From NCBI GenBank assembly GCA_002307145.1, contig DBTR01000059.1, positions 1 through 32,472 on the forward strand: a DNA stretch of 32,472 nucleotides. The letters are read 5' to 3'. Positions 30,586 through 32,472 of the stretch are shown one piece after another. Position 1 is the first letter of the stretch, and the number at the start of each line of letters is the position of its first letter. A program made the translations under genes and the position numbers. The notes beneath the pieces are model-generated. The model was not told the origin of the DNA. It did not search any database and worked only from the letters and a program-made list of their open reading frames with translations. The stretch comes from Rhodospirillum sp. UBA1311 (lineage in GTDB: Bacteria; Pseudomonadota; Alphaproteobacteria; Rhodospirillales; Rhodospirillaceae).

Positions 30586-30673
30586 GAAGGCATGATCCCC
30601 GCATCACGATGTTCAATCGTGAATCTGCGGGGACATTCATCATTGTTGCCCCGGGCAGCGCCCCTGAGTGTGT
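30586..30673. other. Junction between transfer operon and trpA
   Basis: 88 bases between the traK start and the trpA stop, in which the chromosome-element junction must lie. It contains the inverted repeat at 30596-30633 and a short GC-rich near-palindrome (tgccccgggca) around 30647-30657. I see no T-run after the hairpin on either strand and no RP4-type nic consensus (atcctg). Confidence 0.5.
30596..30633. repeat. 15-bp inverted repeat upstream of traK (oriT/att candidate)
   Basis: The left arm tccccgcatcacgat (30596-30610) pairs with the right arm atcgtga + tgcgggga (30616-30622 and 30626-30633), with a 5-base loop and a 3-base bulge (atc, 30623-30625). It may be an oriT binding site, a serine-recombinase att half, an mRNA leader structure of traK or a relic terminator of trpA. 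The lack of a following T-run argues against an intrinsic terminator. Confidence 0.7.
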
Positions 30674-31519
30674 TTACCCGCGCCGCGCGCCGCGCACGCC
30701 CTTGGCCAACTCGCCGACGAAGGCGGTGACGTTGGGGATGAGCATTTCGGTGGCGTTGCCTTTAGCGTCGAGCGACGCGGCGAGCTTTTCGATCACGGCG
30801 GAGCCGACCACGGCGGCGTCGGCGATGCGGGACATCGTGGCGGCGCTTTCCGGGGTCTTGATGCCGAAGCCGATGGCGATCGGCAGGTCGGTATGGGCCT
30901 TGAGGCGCTTCACCGCGGCTTCGACGGCGTCGCTGGCGGCGGTGGCGGTGCCGGTGATGCCGAGGATCGAGACGTAGTAGAGGAAGCCGCCCGCGTATTT
31001 GAGGATTTGCGGCAGGCGGGCGTCGTCCGAGGTCGGCGTCGCGAGGCAGATGAAGGCGAGGCCGTTGCGGGCGAGGGCCGGGTGGATTTCCTCGGCCTCT
31101 TCCGGCGGCACGTCGACGATGATCACGCCGTCCACGCCCGCGTCGGCAGCGTCGGCGGCGAAGCGGTCCACGCCGTAGGTGTCGATCGGGTTGTAGTAGC
31201 CCATCAGGATGATCGGCGTGTCCTGGTCGGTGGCGCGGAAGGCGTAGACCTGGGCGATGGTGTTGGCCATCGAGGCGCCGGCCTTGAGGGCGCGCAGCGC
31301 CGCCTTCTGGATCGCCGGGCCGTCGGCCATCGGGTCGGTGAACGGCATGCCGAGTTCGATGATGTCGGCCCCGGCTTCGGGCAGGGCCTGCATCAGGGCG
31401 GTGGCGGTGGCGGCGTCGGGGTCGCTGGCGGCGAGGTAGACCACCAGGGCGGCGCGGTTTTCGGCTTCGAGCTTGGCGAAGCGGCGGGCGATGCGGTTGT
31501 TTTTGAGGGTGTCGGTCAT
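30674..31519 (-). CDS. trpA: Tryptophan synthase alpha subunit
   Basis: A 281-residue, apparently intact enzyme that cleaves indole-3-glycerol phosphate to indole and glyceraldehyde 3-phosphate in the last step of tryptophan synthesis. ADIIELGMPFTDPMADGPAI holds the catalytic Glu and Asp of the family; PIILMGYYNPIDTYG, DGVIIVDVPPEEAEE and IAIGFGIKTPESA are other conserved blocks. The C terminus (VGELAKGVRGARRG) looks complete, so the insertion did not truncate it. The ATG at 31519 follows the trpB stop by two bases; the TTG at 31525 is less likely. It acts with TrpB in an alpha2-beta2 complex. Chromosomal housekeeping gene flanking the element. Confidence 0.97.
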   Translation of the reverse strand: MTDTLKNNRIARRFAKLEAENRAALVVYLAASDPDAATATALMQALPEAGADIIELGMPFTDPMADGPAIQKAALRALKAGASMANTIAQVYAFRATDQDTPIILMGYYNPIDTYGVDRFAADAADAGVDGVIIVDVPPEEAEEIHPALARNGLAFICLATPTSDDARLPQILKYAGGFLYYVSILGITGTATAASDAVEAAVKRLKAHTDLPIAIGFGIKTPESAATMSRIADAAVVGSAVIEKLAASLDAKGNATEMLIPNVTAFVGELAKGVRGARRG

Positions 31520-31521
31520 GA

Positions 31522-32472
<951 letters not shown>

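Noticed and set aside
30596..30633. Intrinsic terminator of trpA
   Set aside because: The stem is strong but no T-run follows on either strand, and a 3-base bulge interrupts it.

Overview
The window carries most of an integrated conjugative element (ICE or integrated plasmid) next to the tryptophan operon of a GC-rich bacterium. I infer an alphaproteobacterium, perhaps near Rhodospirillales, from the style of TrpA/TrpB, the VirB-type transfer genes and the strong GC bias. This is family-level pattern recognition, not a database match. At the right edge, on the minus strand, lie the chromosomal trpB (5' end cut by the window) and an intact trpA. The transfer block starts 88 bp beyond the trpA stop, so the right junction must fall in about 30586-30673. 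No left junction is visible, and the element probably continues to the left.

Layout. 1-355 is a GC-rich, hairpin-rich leader without a convincing gene; its first 21 bases resemble an IS end. 356-2802 (plus strand) holds a DUF4942/N6-adenine methyltransferase protein, a toxin-antitoxin-like pair (DUF6516-type protein plus winged-helix protein) and a small unknown gene. 2816-4390 (minus) is a large serine recombinase. About 4427-4937 is a gene-poor stretch with direct repeats. 4938-6814 (plus) is a more AT-rich cargo block: a small two-helix membrane protein broken by a G-run frameshift, a zinc-ribbon membrane protein and a GNAT-like protein with a C-terminal membrane anchor.

6818-30585 is a nearly continuous minus-strand transfer operon, read from right to left: traK-, traL- and traM-like genes, virB2, virB3, virB4, virB5, virB6, a virB7-like lipoprotein, virB8, virB9, virB10, a 751-residue secreted cysteine-repeat protein, an I78-type protease inhibitor, virB11, a small membrane protein, the virD4 coupling ATPase, a tandem-OB SSB, a small motif protein, an ArdC/primase fusion, four small genes, a traJ-like gene and an RP4-like relaxase. 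Many neighbours overlap by 1-4 bases (TAATG, TGATG, ATGA), which suggests translational coupling. One plus-strand gene, 24575-24982, interrupts this order between virB5 and virB6.

How it works together: TraJ, TraK and the relaxase (catalytic Tyr22) should process oriT; VirD4, VirB4 and VirB11 power a VirB-type channel; SSB, ArdC and primase should protect and convert the incoming strand; the serine recombinase is the only integrase candidate seen. The relaxosome genes are RP4/IncP-like while the channel is VirB-like. The least explained parts are the 751-residue cysteine-repeat protein with its protease-inhibitor neighbour, a 30-residue module present three times in the relaxase tail and once in a separate small protein, the opposite-strand secreted protein inside the virB cluster, and the membrane-protein cargo beside the recombinase. 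No rRNA, tRNA or CRISPR was seen.
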